DNA of 64,000 nucleotides, taken from positions 56,941,688 through 57,005,687 of the forward strand of contig JBANSL010000013.1 in the NCBI GenBank assembly GCA_037127255.1, written 5' to 3'. This document shows positions 33,686 through 45,896 of this stretch, one piece after another. The position numbers were made by a program, and so were the translations under genes. Numbering within the stretch: position 1 is the stretch's first letter; each line of letters starts with the position of its first letter. The DNA is from Persicaria tinctoria. Lineage: Eukaryota; Streptophyta; Magnoliopsida; Caryophyllales; Polygonaceae. Under the pieces are notes generated by a model. The model was not told the origin of the DNA and made no database searches. It was given only the letters and a program-made list of their open reading frames with translations.

Positions 33686-36664
33686 ATGCGTCGTTCTGGT
33701 CAACCACCTGAGTTTGACGCCTTAGACAATCCGGAACGCCTTATACACATCCATGCTAAGCTGAAAAGGATCATGGCGACTCCCAAAACACAAGCTAAGA
33801 TGATTGAGAGGCTTCAGAGGGAACTAGCCACCAAAGATACTGCTCTCACCACTGAGAGAGCACGCACTGCGCAGGAAACGGAGCGAAGGAGGTAGGTGGA
33901 AGCTGAGCTTGCCCAATACCCTACCAGTGTAGAGGATTACATGCACCCGACTCTCGTCGTGCCTGAATCGGCCATTCTAATCCCTACAAATAACTTTGAA
34001 ATTCGCACTCCTTTCCCGATTGAGATTAAAAATAATGCTTTCTATGGTAGATTTATTGAACGCCCTCTTTAGTATATTACCAATTTTTCTGATATGTGTC
34101 GTACTCTTTCTGAAGGTACCACTTTGGAATATGTCATGATGAAGGCTTTTCGTTGGTCTCTGGCTGGTCCAGCATTGAAGTGGCTTGAAGGTCTCCCTCC
34201 ACGATCCTTGACAACATGGGCTGCAGTAACGTAGGAATTTCTCAACAAATTTTTTCCTCCTGCCAAGACAGCACTCCTCCTCCAAAAGATTACAGCTTTC
34301 AAACAGAAGCCTAGGGAGCTGCTAGCAAAAGCATGGGAACGATATAAGGATCTACTGCGATCCTGCCCTACACATGGACATCCACCCTATGTCGTTGAGG
34401 AGATCTTCTTTAATTCTCTTGAGCTGGCCGCTAAGGATAGAATCAACCAATATACTCATTATGAGTATCTGACAATGCCACCAGCGGACGCATAGGCTAC
34501 CCTCGACAAGCTTACCAACTACGATAACAAGTATGGGACTCCAACTAACTATGATGAGAATGTCTATGCCAGACCAGCCCCATCCATGCCCCTCTGTGAG
34601 CCTTCTAGGGAGATTAACCCAGATGTCAAGGAGCAGTACTATAGAAATCCGAATCGCAAGCTCCTCAAACAAGTCAAGTACCTTTCTATCAACCGGCCCT
34701 GCATCGAATGCGGAGCACAGCGGCACACCAGGACTGAGTGCCCACACACAGAGCAAGTGAGGATGGTAGAAAACCACGAAGAGGTAGCTTACACAGGGGG
34801 TCCCAATCGCTATATGGGGGACCAAAGGTTTCAGCAACCACAATGGAACCAAGGTGCCCCTAGGAACCCCCCGCCATACAGAGCTCCACGACATCCGGAA
34901 AGGGACCAGAAGAAGGAAGACCTACAGACCATCCTTGAGGAAATGCGGAGGAACCACTCAGACACTAAGCAGTCATTCAATTCCGTCTACAGTCAGATAC
35001 ATGGTGTCAACGCTAAGCTTGGAGAAATCGATGTCTGAAGGAAATCGATTGATATACAGATTGGCCAGCTAGCAGCAAGCGTCCCCAAACAGTCAGGTAC
35101 GCTCCCTGAATCTTCAGAACCAAATCCCAAGGGAAAGACCGGACACATCGCAGCCGTAAAGCTCAGGAGCGGGCATCAACTACGCAAGCCAGAGGTCGGA
35201 AAGCAGCAGGACGAAGAAGCTGAGAAACAACTCGATGTCGACCAGCAGCAAGTCGATGTTGACCAGAATTTGGTCGATGTCGAGCAACATCAAGTCGACG
35301 TCGAGGAGAAGCTTGGCCAAGAATCGTCTGCACAACACTCCAACTCAACATCGAGGAAACTGGTCTATATCGAAGAGAATCTTGTCGATGTCGAGGATAA
35401 CCAAGTCGACGTCGAGGAAGCTGCAACACCTCCGACATCTGTTCTGGCTCCGAACCAGAAAAAGAAGCTGCCTTTCCCAACAAAATCTCTAAAGGATCCA
35501 GCAGAGAAGAAGTTTCAGCGCTTCATCAAGATGCTTCACAGGCTCAATGTCATCATACCCTTCACAGAAGCTCTTAATGAAATGCCATCATATGTCAAGT
35601 TCCTCAAGGAGATCCTAAGAAAAAAGTGATCAATGGCTGAGATCACAGAGGAGTGCAGCCATATGGACATACTTGAGAACAGGCCAGATCCAGGTAAGTT
35701 TGCTATAACCATTGGATTTGGTCAATATAAATTTAATGCTTTATGTGATCTTGGAGCCAGTGTGAGTATAATGCCTTTAAAAATATGGTCCAAGATTAAG
35801 ATAGGTGCCCTAGATCTTGTGGATGCTAAGCTTTATATGGCAAACAACACGGTGGTCATCCCAACAGGCATGGTGGACAATGTACCATTGCAAGTAGGTA
35901 AGTTCTTTGTCCCTGCTGATTTTCTAGTTATTGATATGGCGGAGGACCCTGCTTGTCCTATTATTCTAGGAAGACCCTTCTTGGCAATGGTGGATGCCAA
36001 TATAAGCATAAGGAAGGGAGTGCTCACTTTCAACATCAACGATGAGATAATTGAGTATTCCTTTAATAAAACTGGAAGGCATACATGTCCCATGGAAGAA
36101 GTAAAATCTATATCAGCTGGTTACATTACTTGCGGGGAACCTAAGGTAAGAAATATGACTCCCGAAGAGCTAGAAAAGAGGGATATGGAAGCCCAGGTGG
36201 AGAACATCATGGCCATCCTGAACAAAGAAACTGAGAGTCCACTCGACATAGACCAAGGTACGTCGATTTGGACTAACTATTTTTCGGATGCCTTGACAGG
36301 ATTTAAGTATGGGGTCGAAGTCGACCAGAGTTACTCGACATCGAGTAACTTGGTCGACATCGACCAAAATCAGAGCCCTCCCCCAGCAGCAGCTTCGTCG
36401 AGCAACCAACTCGAAGCCGAGGACAACTCGACATCGACGAAAAACCATCTTCCTCGACTTCTTCTTCCTCGACGAGCAATCCACTGGAGGCCGAGGACAA
36501 CTCGATATCGACCAAACTGGTCGACATCGACCAACATCTTTCTTCCTCGACTCCACCTTCTTCGACTAACAGTCCACCAGAAGAGCCCCACTCCTCGATA
36601 TCGAGTAATCTTACTCGAAATCGACCAAACACTGAGGTCCCCGAATCAAATTATGCGAAGGTAA
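33686..36664 (+). pseudogene. gag-protease polyprotein, one frame with six in-frame stops
   Basis: One continuous frame of about 990 codons. N-terminal MRRSGQPPEFDALDNPERLI; gag core with LAGPALKWLEGLPP, EFLNKFFPPAKTALLL and AWERYKDLLRSCPTHGHPPY; zinc knuckle CIECGAQRHTRTEC (C-x2-C-x4-H-x4-C); a dyad-encoded heptad region (about 35232-35415); protease with LCDLGASVSIMPLKI (active-site DLGAS) and DPACPIILGRPFLAMVDANI; then a second dyad cluster (36240-36620). Stops: TAG 33893, 34070, 34232 and 34493; TGA 35036 and 35627. There are no frameshifts in this stretch. All six fit C-to-T changes in CAG or CGA codons. No reverse transcriptase, RNase H or integrase core follows, so the family member is non-autonomous. 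Confidence 0.87.
35232..35415 (+). repeat. TCGA dyads inside coding DNA, seven-codon spacing
   Basis: Dyads start at 35232, 35253, 35274 and 35295 (21-bp steps), then 35345, 35364, 35385 and 35406. They encode heptads of the form (L/V)DV(D/E)-Q-x-x. In the LTRs the step is 19-20 bp; here it is 21, which keeps the reading frame. Confidence 0.88.
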
Positions 36665-36672
36665 GCCAAGGT

Positions 36673-36963
36673 ATGGATCTTTCTTGTCCTATTTCAATTA
36701 AAGATTTATCTATACATGGAAGAGGTTTGCCTTGGTATGCGCGATTATGCAGGATTTCCAATGATGAGCTTAATAAGTATGAAGTTGGAGAAAAAGTCTA
36801 TGTTGCCAAATCAAATGATCATTGGTTTCCTAACAAATTCAACAAGAAGAAGATGGGGACCTTCATGGTGAACAAGATCCATTCAGGTGGACTGCAGCTG
36901 ATGGATAAGAATGGATTCATGTTTGAATCCCAAGCTACATGGGCCCTGCAAATGCCACATTGA
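36673..36963 (+). pseudogene. integrase-tail-like frame (GPY/F-type module) of the non-autonomous element
   Basis: A 96-codon frame in another phase from gag-protease. GLPWYARLCRISNDELNKYE, then VGEKVYVAKSNDHWFPNKFN, then MGTFMVNKIHSGGLQLMDKN. The V-G-[DE]-K-V...FP-K...G.F-V......L-D order resembles the C-terminal end of Ty3/gypsy integrases. It lies straight after the protease-linker, so RT, RNase H and the integrase core are missing as a block. The same module is in the 22.5-23.0 kb copy. The match is from memory of the module layout and is moderate. Confidence 0.55.
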
Positions 36964-37640
36964 GCTTAATGGAGAAGTCGGCCTAGCGACTATAAAATCT
37001 AGAGCTTGTAAATAGACAATTTTTTTTGGGACTTTTGGACATCGTTGCTTTTGTTTGTTCTTGCAGGGAAGAAAAAGCTGCAGCCTTACACGACATCGAG
37101 TAAGTTACTCGAAATCGACCACACATCTCGAGCAAAAAGGAGCCTGTGGTCGAGAAGGATCACCCTGGAGGCAACAAGTTACTCGCTCTGCAGCAACATT
37201 ACACTCGATTTTCAACGTCCTGCACACCTGTCTAGTGAGTTTCTTTTCTTTACCCTTGTTTTTATACAGTGAGGACACTGTAATGTTTAAGTATGGGGTG
37301 GGGGAAGGGCTTACTTTATGTATATTTGATTTATTTTGACATTCTATGTGCATGTTTAAAGTTTATTTCTTGAATTGCTTATGCATGTCTATTTTGGAAT
37401 TCATTACTGATATCTATGTGCTTACATGCATGTTTTCCAAAGTTTGAAAAATGACCCCCATTGAAAAGTTTAATTTTTTATTAATGTCATGGAAGCTTAT
37501 ATTGAACTCGACGATGCAAAATTGGATTCATTAGAGATATAGCATGAAATTGCCTAGTAAAGGAAAGTCACAATGAAGTGCATTATTTTGATGAAAACCA
37601 TGAAATGAGGTAAAATTTGAAGTTGCTTTTGACATGTAAA
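36964..37640 (+). other. 3' non-coding region with polypurine tract; 3' LTR lost
   Basis: Two dyads occur at about 37090-37120. A polypurine tract GTATGGGGTGGGGGAAGGG (37291-37309) is followed by AT-rich non-coding DNA. The sequence breaks at about 37640 into a minus-strand LTR piece. The 3' LTR of the element is absent. Confidence 0.7.
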
Positions 37641-38441
37641 CACAAGTGCTTGTGTGCTTGGTTGCCTAAAAACTCAGCCCATATGGCTTTATTTATAGTG
37701 CTCACCCCTAGCTAATCTAGGAAGGAACAACTATATCTCTATGTACTTCTATCTATCTAAATCTTAATGATAAAACATTCCTAAATAAATAAATAAAACA
37801 ATTAAATTCCCCCTAGGTAAATCAGGATATTACTAAGGTGGATAAAAGTCTTTCCAAGTGGATAAAATATATTTCCTTGGTGTGGAAGTAATCTCCTCTC
37901 TCAAATTCGGATTCAAAATCGGCTCAGACACGTTCTGTTGATCCACTTGATATCGACCAAAGTGGTTGATATCGACTCGGTTCTTCTCAGCTCAATCGAT
38001 CTCGGCTCCAGAGTAAAAATTGCCTGGGTTGTGAACTTGATATCGACCAGCAGTAATCGATATCAACTCCTTCTTGATGCTTCTCGAGTGGCTCGGTTGA
38101 TTCCTGGTGTGCGTGTACTCGATATCGAGCAGGTGTACTCGATATCGACTCAGCTTCAGGTCGAAATGCCTTTGCTCGATTTCTGGTCCTTGGCTTCAAT
38201 CGATATCGAGCTTTTGTACGTTTTCAATTTCGAGTGCATTGACGGTTTTCTTCTCTTCTCTGAATTGATCGCAAAGTGTCTCGATTTCTGCGAAATTAAA
38301 TAAGAACTTGCGTAGATCTCCATAATTAGCAAATAAGCATAAACTACACAATTCCTGCATTATTCTAATCCCAAAATATAAAATATAGACAGAAATCGAT
38401 ATAAATGATAGTATAAAACATGACAAATTAGGCACACATCA
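37641..38441 (-). mobile_element. truncated LTR, TCGA-dyad family (minus)
   Basis: U3 part only: the minus strand starts TGATGTGTGCCTAATTTGTC at 38441 and runs past the TATA complement GGCTTTATTTATAGTGC (about 37686-37702) to 37641. It is close to the 28983-30735 LTR over the same stretch. Dyads at 37950-38210 are partly decayed. Confidence 0.75.
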
Positions 38442-38880
38442 ACACCCTATACATAAGTTTGGTTGTCATCGGGCAATACTTTTAATGGTCATGCAGGGGA
38501 AGAAAACAAACTCTTAACATCTTATATTCATTCTCATATAACCCTGCAATCAAATACCATCGTTGCAAAGGTACTAATGTCACCAAATCCATGCTTGTGA
38601 ATAAAAGCAACATCTACTCACAAAAGGAGGGTTATGAAAAAATAATTCATGAGTGACAAAGCAACAATAATCTAGAGGGGTTTAATTAAGCTCAATAAGG
38701 AGTAGATTGGTAAAAGCCTTAAGGTGGGATATATTTGGCCATGTGGTGCTAATGATCCGGGGAAATGGAGTAATTTTCAAACTTTTCATACCACATTCCT
38801 TCTTTATTTGATTTCTCAAAATTTTCTCATCGGTCATTTCTTTTTTCACTATAATGCTTTTAACTCTCTAACCTCAGGCA
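38442..38880 (-). other. 3' internal region, second copy
   Basis: Parallels 30736-31200 with small changes, including TAAGGTGGGATATATTTGG and CTCTCTAACCTCA. It shows that this region and the LTR to its left belonged to one minus-strand element. No coding frame. Confidence 0.7.
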
Positions 38881-40240
38881 GCACTATGACCGATGATGCA
38901 GGGTGAAATGAGCGCACATCAACACACATCGTCCGCTCTATGACCATTGATTCAGGGTTCCACAAGTGCAAGCACTCGTGGATTGTGTTGACGAATCAGA
39001 TCATGCAAAGTATTGAGAAAGCGAGGGCCTCCAACCCCTTTGAGTATTCCAAATCAAGATATTTAGTTCCAACATGGAGAAAAAATCATGAAAAGTGTCC
39101 TTGTGGAGAGCTTGAACATTGCACCCTGTGACTACACAAATAGCTTCGACGTAGCGTTCATATGCCCCTTCCATTCGCGGCAGCATCAATATTGTGCATA
39201 GTAGTTGCGGGTTGATCTCGACTGTCCATGGCTGGAATACGACTATCATTCAGTTGGCTAGACTCGGTAGGAAGGGAAAGACTGGCCCTGTTCGGTGGTT
39301 TGTTATCGATATGTTCTAATGTCTCACTGTTCTCACCTTTTCGACAACAGAGGACTCCCATTGACGGTGGTCCTCTATCAGGGGTCGGAGGGTGTGGTAG
39401 GGTGCTTTCGGGGGTGGGAGGCGAGTTGGAGGACATGGTAGGGGGGGTGTTGAGGGCTTTAGAGTTGACTTCGAGGGTCCTGGATGGGTCAGAGTTTCTT
39501 GGGGATGGCGTCAGGATGCTTTTTGTGGTGTTCTTGGCTGCAGTCAGGGTTTTCTTGCCTTGGTTTGTCTTGAATTGGGCTTTGATGGGTCCTTTGGGTT
39601 CGGAGGTTGGTCTTACAGGCTGAGTTGTGTTAGGTTCGTTACCTTTTTCCCCTCATTTCTGGCTTGATCCTTTGTGGGCATAGGATGAATTATCCTTAGA
39701 GATGTGGGCAATATTGGGGGTATTATTCTCTGAGGATTTTGTGGATCGAGTCAAAACTTCCACCTCAAGATTTGCAAGGATAGAGAGTCTTGAAGACGAT
39801 CTCATCGTATCTTTTCCCCCACTCAGAGGAGAGGTTGTTAGCACGTCATCCTGATCCTTTCCTTTTTGAGTGCTCGGCGGTGGCTAGGACTGTCCTGAAG
39901 CCTTGTCGGCGTTCTTCTCGGGCTGCTAGTTCTTGTTAGGGTGATTGCTGGACAAGGATCCGCGACATTTTCCTGGTAGGGTGCTTTGAGGCGCGAGATG
40001 GAGATCGAGATTTGCCATGAGAGAGGAAGGTCAAGGAGCAAAGAAGCGAGAGAATGAGATCTGAGCATGGGGGAAAGAGTTCGAATGACTGGGAGATAAG
40101 AAGGAGAACATGGGCGAGGAAGGTAGAGAGGTTCTTCAATGGAGGGAGGGAGAGATCTGGTTGGAGAGATGAAGGGAAGTGAGCGGCAGACTGATAGGTA
40201 GATATAGGAGGGGAAAGAGATTAAGAGAGAGGCTTAAGTA
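38881..40240 (-). pseudogene. LINE fragment, ORF1 end and endonuclease start
   Basis: Minus strand. A Pro/Ser-rich ORF1-like stretch (about 40068-39200, e.g. SNSPPTPESTLPHPPTPDRG) is followed by the endonuclease start ELNILIWNTQ (about 39050). After a frame change GVGGPRFLNTLHDLIRQHNP leads into a LALVEP-type stretch, the usual start of plant L1 endonucleases. The rest of the endonuclease and all of RT are missing. Several stops and frame changes are present. Confidence 0.7.
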
Positions 40241-41420
40241 GGGCTTAAAGCCGAGCCGAATCAGGTTAAAAGTGTTAAACCGAATCGAACCAAAAACTGA
40301 AATACAAAAAAGTTAAATCGAATATTAATGAACCGAAATCCCAAAAAATATTTTAAATTATTAAAAATAATTATTAAATATAATAAAAAATTAAATTAGA
40401 TTTTTATATTCATAAATTAATTCAATTTTTTAATATTTCAAATTATAAGAAAAATATAATGGGCCTGAAAAAAATGGTGAGATAGATTATTCGAGAATCT
40501 AGCCATTGTGAGAGGGGAAAATGAATTGGGTAGGATTAATAATAAAGTCAGTGGAAAGTGAAGTGCACGAATGAGAAAAAGAAAAAGAAATTTTGGAGAA
40601 CCCGGCCATTACAGGCGATGCAAACATATGTAAAGAGGAAGAAAAAAGTGTCCACTTCTTTGCCCCTAATTTTATCAAGTAACCAAATTATAAGTAGAAC
40701 CCTAAGCATTTATTGACTTTTAATGACATGTAAACAGTCTAATTAATTTTTTTAAATAATAAATTTAAGCTATATTTATATGGTTTGAGATAGTTTTTAT
40801 AATTAATTCAGTTATGAGTTTAGATAACAACAATTAAGTGTAACTTTTTTTATATAAGAAGTGATGTTTTTTTAAATAAAAATTGTTTTAGAGAGATTTT
40901 ATAATTCATTTGAATTTGAAGACAACTTAAGGCTATTTTTTATAAGTAATTTGAATTTGAAGTTCATTATTTGAATTTGAATGTATCTTGATGCTATTTT
41001 CTACAACCAATTAAATATTTGAGGATATTTTTTGCATTTTTCATAGGTCATGCTAATAAACGCTACAACCTCTAAAGATTGGGTTATTTTTTGCAATTTT
41101 TCCTAATAAGTATGAACTTATTAAAAAAATAATTTATATAATTTTTTTTTATTATTCTAAGAAAATGTGCATGAATAATAAAAGACCTAAAAACAAAAGG
41201 ATTTTTTTATTAATGATAAGTAAATCATACAAAATATTATATTAAAACTAATAACTTTGGTGCTGGCTACTTTGACTATCACTATCTACTTTGCACAACC
41301 TTCATAAAATGTACCTTACTAATCACATTTCATACTTTATTTTCCACATTCTACTTTATATATATTTACCATAATATTCTTAAGGATTCTGTTTCATATT
41401 TTTTTTCACTGAATTTTCTC
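40241..41420. other. AT-rich downstream region of the phosphatase gene
   Basis: No gene seen. The last 200 or so bases (41220-41420) resemble 62930-63130, next to the second phosphatase exon, so they belong to the duplicated unit. Confidence 0.5.
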
Positions 41421-43383
41421 TTAGATATCTGAATGAAGTTGTTTTGTCTTATCCCAGTTGTACAATGTGTTACCGAAAACATCATAAAATTTTAAGTTAA
41501 AAGCACTTGCATTCGCTTGAACCGATAAGAAACCTTGCCCACCATAGATGTACTTTAGCTCCTCTGGACTCCACCCTTTCCAATCACCCCTCCATGCTTT
41601 CGATCCCCCGCCGCTTGTAATGAACTCTACATCACTGCATATGAGTAGATATAAATAAGAATTCAACACTACAAACTTTGGGGAAAAAGGATTAAATGTG
41701 AACCAAATACCTTGGATATTTAAAAGTAATCCACTCATATATCAACAATCAACTAAAGACGAATTGTAGGATACTAAGTAAACATATAAAATTATTTACC
41801 TGTCCATGCTAATGATTCTCTCTAAGCAGTGATCATGCCCATTCATATAAAAGTCGACTTTATGCTCCTATTAAGTCATACAATAAAAATTTACAAAAGT
41901 TAAATGTATTTGAATATAATTATACTGATATATGAAGTTAGACTGAATGGCTTAGAACGTGGAAGATGAAATTTCATTTTTTATAATGTACCCTCAAAAT
42001 TGGGACAAGATGGACAACTAGCTCTCCAGTGACACCATGGACGCATCCACTCTTAATGGTGTGGTGACCCACTACTATTTTCCATTTTGCATCTGAGTTT
42101 TTCAACGCCAATGATAAATCCTACAAATAATCATTCATTGACATTGTGAACAAAATTGACTATTAATGTAATATTATATAGTGAAGAAGGTGTTTTTAAC
42201 AATGTAATATCAGTTATATAAGTGTTAGAAACATATTTTTGGGATCACTTTGGTGATTTGAAGTTTAGTTTTGAAGTTATTTTACACTATATTTTCTTTT
42301 AATCTATGTACATGATTCAAATGCAATAAGTTGAAAAATATATTATTACCGTTAACATAGTTGAAAGATACTTCCTATGAGGATAGATATCTCTCCAATC
42401 ATAAGTATTTTCTTTTGGATCCAAGAAATAGTAATCCACAAAAGGGGTGGTATCAACGAAGAAGAAATCTACAATTCCTGCCAAATTGACCAATGATAGA
42501 AAATTAGCTTGCATTCTAACAAACTTTTTTTTAATTACCAAAAAATAAAATTGTAGAATGATAAATAATCCTTTATTATAAGAATGAAAAGGCTTCATGA
42601 AGTTGGATGATGTATTAATTGATACATGATTTTTAACCTGCATTTAACACGAATGATCTCATGCAAAGCCATCTTGTATCTTTTTGTCTAAGTTCCTTGC
42701 TCAATTGGGCTCGAGTATCTCCTCTATAATCATGGTTGCCTAAAACTGTAAATATAACATATAGATTAACAAAATATTTCATTTTTTGTTATGAGCATCA
42801 AACTTCAATGGTTGTAAAAAATATTTTGGGTTATGATTTTTTTAATGCATAATATATTTTCAATCATAAAAAAATTATATGCAATATCACATGAAAACAA
42901 TACTTACCACTATACCATTGTGTTTGCAAACTTGGGGCAGTATAAACATTTATAAATGAATCGTCAAAGGTTGGATCATTTACACCCGTTAACCCACTAT
43001 TATAGAAGTTATCTCCAGCTGAAACAACAAAATCTATGTCTAGATTCTCAGCAACGATTCCCATCTACAAAATTATGTTAATCATTTAATAATGTAAATT
43101 ACTAAATGATTAATAAAACCAAATATTTAACCTAATAATTAAATTTTGATCTTATTTAGTTATAAACAAAATAATTATATGAGATTCGTATATTAATAAC
43201 CTGGTGAGCAACAAGAGATTGATTATAGAAACCCTTTCTTCCCCAATCTCCAATCACTAAGAAATTAAGGCTTCCATCATCGTGCTTTGGTTTATGTTTG
43301 AAGCGCTTCAACTCTGCATTTGAACCCACTAAGCATGATGCTCCAAGAACAAAAGCTAACAAAAAAATCTTTTGATTTTCCAT
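41421..43383 (-). CDS. purple acid phosphatase, seven exons
   Basis: A metallophosphatase of the small plant PAP type (PAP3/PAP8/PAP17-like); these hydrolyse phosphate esters outside the cell or in the vacuole. Exons on the minus strand: 43383-43201, 43064-42908, 42745-42638, 42477-42350, 42120-41992, 41867-41800 and 41634-41421. All introns are GT-AG and the phases add up to 987 nt, 328 residues, a normal length. An N-terminal signal peptide ([19 protein letters not shown]) is present. All five metal-binding blocks are there: GDWG, GDNFY, GNHD, GHH and GHDH. The start is the second Met of the frame (MENQK); an in-frame Met four codons upstream also exists. The frame is intact, so the gene is probably functional. 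A second copy of exon 7 is at 63132-63345. Confidence 0.93.
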
Positions 43384-44287
43384 TTTGTTTATCAAACAAG
43401 TTGTAATTTTTTTATTTTATTTTTTAAGAAATTCAACGTAATCAAAATAAATAAAAATGGAAGAAGCCTTTATTAGCCTTAGATATAAGGAACTTCTTCC
43501 TTTAGGCTTATTCTCAATAATCTTCTTTTATTAATTTTTAAGAATGATTTGGTTTTTCGAATGATTTAGTTTTGAGATCTTTATAGTGGATGAAGGTTTT
43601 TTCAAAAATAGCATTGAGACGATATTTCTATTTTTTTCCTCTCAAAATTATGATATCCTTATATTTTGTAGGCTTTCATTGAGATCACCAAGTAAATGTA
43701 GGAACACGTTTTTCATTGAACAAGTGTGCTTCCTTCTATTTTTAGTCAAACGAAGAAGTAAGATTATGAGAATGTCAATTTTGTGCATTTGACATGAAAA
43801 CAACACTCGAACAAGTAAACTAGATTACTATAGTTTAGCATTGTAGATTACAAACTTCAGTATTTGGATATGGTGTTATCTATTAACTCATTTTTAGATA
43901 ATAATTTATTTACTTATTATCTATTACTAATGAAGCAAGTGATTTTTATTCTAAAATATTGCATTTGATTATTTAAATTAAAATAACATAAATATATTAT
44001 CTTATATAAAGCAAAATGATTTTTAGACTATTTTATATAATTCGTTTCTCTACCAATCAGTCAACTAAAATTTGTGGGATCTCAAAAAACAAAAAATCTA
44101 ACTGTCATTTACAAATGAGCTTTCCTCCAAATATGATGAATTAGATGTATTAGCTAGTTAGACTACTGTTAAAAGAATGCTTGTACTTGTGTCATATGAG
44201 CACTTAATTACTCATATTTTTCTTGTTTTCTAAAATCACTCATATTTTTCTTTTGAATATATCACCAATCCTTTGTGACTACACTTA
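43384..44287. other. upstream region of the phosphatase gene
   Basis: AT-rich, likely promoter and 5' UTR of the phosphatase. I could not fix a TATA box with confidence and saw no clear GNATATNC phosphate-response site. No other gene. Confidence 0.45.
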
Positions 44288-44723
44288 GAGCATCATTACT
44301 CATGGAGTTTAATTTCTCCCATAGCACTAAGTACATCATTACTCATGGGGTTTGATCTCCCCCATAGCTCTCTCTCTTGTTAAAAGGGAGCTCCATGAGT
44401 GTGGGATGAATCTCATTCCATCAAGGGGAAGGGGTAACCCTAGTGGAATGGGTTAAACTCATCCCCTCCACATCCCATTATGTTTAATAAATTTAATAAA
44501 AGTGATGGCTTTTATATTTTTTTATTAAGTGGGTTAAGTTTTGATAGGTTAAAATATGTAGTAGGGTATAATTAAAGTTAAAAAAAATAGTAATGGAGTA
44601 AACTTATGGATGTGGGATAAAAATTAAAATTCTTAAAGAATGGGGTAGAGTTAGTGGAAAATGAGATGTCAAAATATTACGAAGGGAGAGAGGGATGAGG
44701 TTACCCTATAAGTGCGGATGCTC
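44288..44723. mobile_element. PIF/Harbinger-type MITE
   Basis: Ends GAGCATC...GATGCTC flanked by TTA on both sides (44285-44287, 44724-44726), the 3-bp target of PIF/Harbinger elements. Length 436 bp, no coding frame. The left part has an internal repeat of CATCATTACTCATGG (44291 and 44332). Confidence 0.75.
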
Positions 44724-44920
44724 TTAGGGATTACAATGCTTGTTGATAGTTTTTACTGTTCCGTATTGATTGCCCTTTCAATGTGATAGTTGGTAAGATA
44801 ATTATGGCCTGGGTAATATCAGGGTCGAACATATATATTGGGTCGTTTTTGAATGACCGGCTGACAAGGAATTGTTTGGCTTTTACAAATCCCAATATAT
44901 ATATATATGGGTTGGTTCCG

Positions 44921-45896
44921 GTGTACTCAGCCCTTAACGTGTATCATGTACACAAATCTGAGCCATTGATTCCCATAGAGGAATCTGAGCCGTTGATTCC
45001 CATAGATGATTATGCAGTTGAGTATGAATGATTATGCACTAGTATATGAAGGATTATTCAGTCGTATGAGTCTGTATTGTAGGTTCGTCATTTTGATTAT
45101 TCGATGGTATCACTATATTATTCGATCGTATTGACGGACTATGCGATGATATTGCTTTATTATTCAATGGTATAGCTTAATTATTCGATGGTTTTACAAT
45201 ATTATTCGATCGTATTGACGAATTATGAGTATTTACTCAATGTAATGTGTGTTTTTTTTTACCAATTCATTGAATATGCTACCGAATAATGTTTTATTTT
45301 AGCGAAGATCAATGGACAAAAAATAAAACATTATTCGGTAGCATATTCAAAGAAATTGGTGAAAAAAACACACATTCCATTGAGTAAATATTCATAATTC
45401 AAATAATAATATCAAAAAAATCACCAATTCTACCGAATGATCAATATGGGCATGAATAATACAAAAACCCTTAAGCTCAATGTGGCTCCAAATGATTTTG
45501 AACTACAAAAAAAACACTACATTCCACTGAATAAACATATATAATTCAATGAATAATATCAAAAAACCCACCAATTCCACCGAATAATAAAACTGGGCAC
45601 AAACCAAACGAAAACTCTTAAGCTCAATTGTTATCGTAATTTTTTTTTCCGCAAAACATATGGAAAGTGGGTGTCTATAGGTAGATAAAAATAAATTACA
45701 TCAAAAAAAAATAAAAATATTTTTTTAAAATGGCCGAAAATAACAAAAAAAGCCAAAAAAATTACTTCCCCGTCACTATTCACAGCCCCCCTTTTCTTTT
45801 CTTTTCTCTTTTCTTTATTTTGATTATTGTGAGCCTTTGATTTGGTTTGATCCAAAGGCCGAGTGTACATGATACACAATAAGGCTTGTGTACACA
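44921..45896. mobile_element. foldback-type element with long inner palindrome
   Basis: Outer inverted repeats: left 44921-44955 (GTGTACTCAGCCCTTAACGT then GTATCATGTACAC), right 45861-45896 (complement). AT microsatellites touch both ends, suggesting insertion in a TA run. An inner long palindrome has arms of about 75 bases (45225-45300 and 45320-45400) around TGCTACCGAATAATG. No protein frame. Confidence 0.7.

Noticed and set aside
38885..38965. Diverged direct repeats CTATGACCGATGATGCAGGG and CTATGACCATTGATTCAGGG as a target duplication
   Set aside because: They flank only about 30 bases and differ at several positions. They may be a duplication in a LINE, but nothing supports an inserted element between them.
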